This document shows, piece after piece, positions 62,772 through 64,000 of a DNA stretch of 64,000 nt. Under the pieces are notes generated by a model. That model was not told the DNA's origin. It worked only from the letters and a program-made list of their open reading frames with translations, and ran no database searches. This DNA is from Natrinema altunense (GTDB lineage: Archaea; Halobacteriota; Halobacteria; Halobacteriales; Natrialbaceae), in NCBI RefSeq assembly GCF_000731985.1, contig NZ_JNCS01000001.1, forward strand, positions 62,001-126,000, given 5' to 3'. Made by a program: the position numbers and the translations under genes. How positions within the stretch are numbered: position 1 is the first letter of the stretch; each line of letters opens with the position of its first letter.

Positions 62772-63280
62772 GGTGAGTCACCACTCGTTTCCGTGCGTCG
62801 GGCGGGTCGTGAGAGCAGCCGCGATCCATCGACCGTAACGTAGGCTACGTCCTCGCCAGCAGCGCGACGGCGATCCCGTGAGGGGACGTCGTCGCGACAG
62901 TCGGCGGCATCGCCGCCGGCTCGGTCCGCCGCGGACGAGGATCGATCCTCGGTGTCCCCGGCGGGTTCAGTGTTGGCCAGTTTGGACGCAGTCCCCGACC
63001 CCTTCTCGGGTTCCCGGATCTCGTCCGGGAAGCCATCGAGGGTCCCTCGACGGTCGTCGGCGGCGTCATCTGTGATCGCGAACTCGAACGTCGAGCCCGA
63101 TTTCGGCACCATCACGACCCGAGACTCGCCGTCGCGTCGAACCTCGATGGAGAGGGTCTTCGTCGTCTCGATGACGACGCGCCCCGCCAGCCCCACCCGC
63201 GAGGCGTCGTCGCTCTCGACGACGCGGACGGGAAGGCCGTTGAGTTCGTGTCGCGGCAGGGTCTCGGGTGTCAGTGCCAT
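62762..63280 (-). CDS. rnp1: ribonuclease P protein component 1 (Rpp29-like)
   Basis: 172 residues. LPRHELNGLPVRVVESDDASRVGLAGRVVIETTKTLSIEV and RVVMVPKSGSTFEF form the Sm-like core of archaeal RNase P subunit p29, and VTVDGSRLLSRPARR ends it. Between them is a hydrophilic insert of about 70 residues not seen in compact homologues. Binds RNase P RNA for 5' tRNA maturation. Place between rpl29 and rps17 is conserved in archaea. Confidence 0.9.
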   Translation of the reverse strand: MALTPETLPRHELNGLPVRVVESDDASRVGLAGRVVIETTKTLSIEVRRDGESRVVMVPKSGSTFEFAITDDAADDRRGTLDGFPDEIREPEKGSGTASKLANTEPAGDTEDRSSSAADRAGGDAADCRDDVPSRDRRRAAGEDVAYVTVDGSRLLSRPARRTETSGDSPWQ

Positions 63281-63295
63281 TGGTGTGTGGTTGTG

Positions 63296-63526
63296 TTATT
63301 CGGCGTCCGCTTCGACTTCGTCGTCGAGGTCGCCCTCTTCGCGCTGAATCGTCTTGATTCGCGCGATGGTGCGACCCAACTCGCCGATACGGCCCGGGTT
63401 CTCCGGGGCCCCACCGGCCGCGAGGACGGACTTCGCGTTCAGCAGTTCCGTCTCGAGTTCCTCGAGTTCTTCCGCCCGCTCTGCGGGCGTCATGTCGCGG
63501 ATCTCCTCGACGTGGAGGATCGCCAT
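63296..63526 (-). CDS. rpl29: ribosomal protein L29 (uL29)
   Basis: 76 residues: [33 protein letters not shown], two long helices, and [19 protein letters not shown]. Located at the tunnel exit, where it helps bind SRP. Overlaps rps3 by one base. Confidence 0.95.
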   Translation of the reverse strand: MAILHVEEIRDMTPAERAEELEELETELLNAKSVLAAGGAPENPGRIGELGRTIARIKTIQREEGDLDDEVEADAE

Positions 63527-64000
63527 CAGGCGTCACCTCCCTCGTCTGCGTCCTCGTCTTCCATCTCCTCGACGAGTTCCTCGGCCTCCGCTTCGACGTC
63601 TTCCTCGAGTTCCTCGAGTTCTTCCTCGACGTCTTCGTCGCCGCCGGGGACCTCGACCTCGTCGAACTCCTCGTCGGCGTCGACCTCTTCCTCGATGACC
63701 TCCTCGACGATGTCCTCGTCGAGGTCGGCCTCGGTGTCGGCGTCGGCGGCCTCCGCAGCCGCAGCCTCGGCATCCGCGTCGCCCTCCTCGGGTTCGCCCT
63801 CGAGGAGTTCCTCGACGCCCTCGGCCTCGTTGACTTCGACGGCGTCCGGAACGACTTCCTCCGGGTCCATGTCTTCGCTGACCTCGAAGTCGTCGGGCAG
63901 TTCCGCACCCGGCGGGATGATCTTGACGTCGACACCGATGGTGCCGAGCTTCATGACCGCGACGCCCTGGCCGTGGTCGACGACCTCCTCTGCGGGCTCG
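63526..64000 (-). CDS. rps3: ribosomal protein S3 (uS3), 5' part outside window
   Basis: Open at base 64000, so only the last 158 codons are present. [23 protein letters not shown] is the end of the second S3 domain. After it comes an acidic low-complexity tail of about 120 residues made mainly of Glu, Asp and Ala ([20 protein letters not shown]), much longer than in non-halophiles. The conserved KH domain lies beyond the edge. Confidence 0.93.
   Translation of the reverse strand, partial: EPAEEVVDHGQGVAVMKLGTIGVDVKIIPPGAELPDDFEVSEDMDPEEVVPDAVEVNEAEGVEELLEGEPEEGDADAEAAAAEAADADTEADLDEDIVEEVIEEEVDADEEFDEVEVPGGDEDVEEELEELEEDVEAEAEELVEEMEDEDADEGGDA

Overview
The window is a haloarchaeal chromosome segment, probably from a Natrialbales/Natrinema-like host. 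The grounds are strongly acidic proteins, GC-rich codons with many GAC, GAG and CTCGAG runs, TATA-type promoters about 25-30 bases before largely leaderless starts, an archaeal spc ribosomal-protein operon (S4e, L19e, L32e, SecY), HalOD1 and bat-type HTH proteins, and a fused cytochrome oxidase I+III. The genus is an inference.

Layout. (1) 1-14.8 kb holds catabolic and redox genes: a HypE-like AIR synthase relative (cut by the window edge), a bat-type regulator, hydrolases, an F420 LLM oxidoreductase, an MFS transporter, SDR, HAD, an APH-like kinase, a zinc alcohol dehydrogenase, a fused 3-hydroxyacyl-CoA dehydrogenase/enoyl-CoA hydratase followed at once by a hotdog thioesterase, and regulators. 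Several genes below 60 codons were found by direct translation (52-aa membrane protein, 58-aa zinc-ribbon protein). (2) 15-20.2 kb: an Lhr-type helicase, a secreted calcium-repeat metallopeptidase and a type IV pilin. (3) 20,835-39,959: an integrated element of about 19.1 kb bounded by a 16-bp direct repeat, one copy of which is the 3' end of tRNA-Pro(GGG). (4) 40-45.6 kb: Cbf5, CMP kinase, the DUF106 membrane protein and adenylate kinase, a conserved archaeal cluster split here by a pilin-like gene. (5) 46-53.8 kb: cytochrome oxidase genes, a subtilase and membrane proteins. (6) 54.4 kb to the end: the spc operon on the minus strand, secY to rps3.

The integrated element is the most interesting part. 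Its plus-strand core (29,229-34,017) has the gene order of pleolipoviruses: small membrane protein (VP3-like), a 41-aa membrane peptide, a large secreted spike with glycine linker and C-terminal anchor (VP4-like), two further membrane proteins, then a P-loop ATPase (VP8-like). The left end carries a tyrosine integrase in an overlapping three-gene operon with a small coiled-coil protein and a PadR-like regulator, opposite a winged-helix gene, which suggests a lysogeny switch. The right end carries a large replication-type protein with a C-terminal winged helix, preceded by six tiny, overlapping, mostly zinc-ribbon genes. Between these modules sit extra genes not expected of a minimal pleolipovirus: a HicBA toxin-antitoxin pair, an Orc1/Cdc6 gene beside 11-bp tandem iterons, a low-GC UPF1-like helicase, a PH-like membrane protein, and a low-GC secreted Tat protein inserted between the intact nuclease gene and a decayed copy of that gene's 3' end. 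I read it as a temperate betapleolipovirus-like provirus with a mosaic cargo. Family assignments rest on gene order and recognisable motifs, not on database searches.
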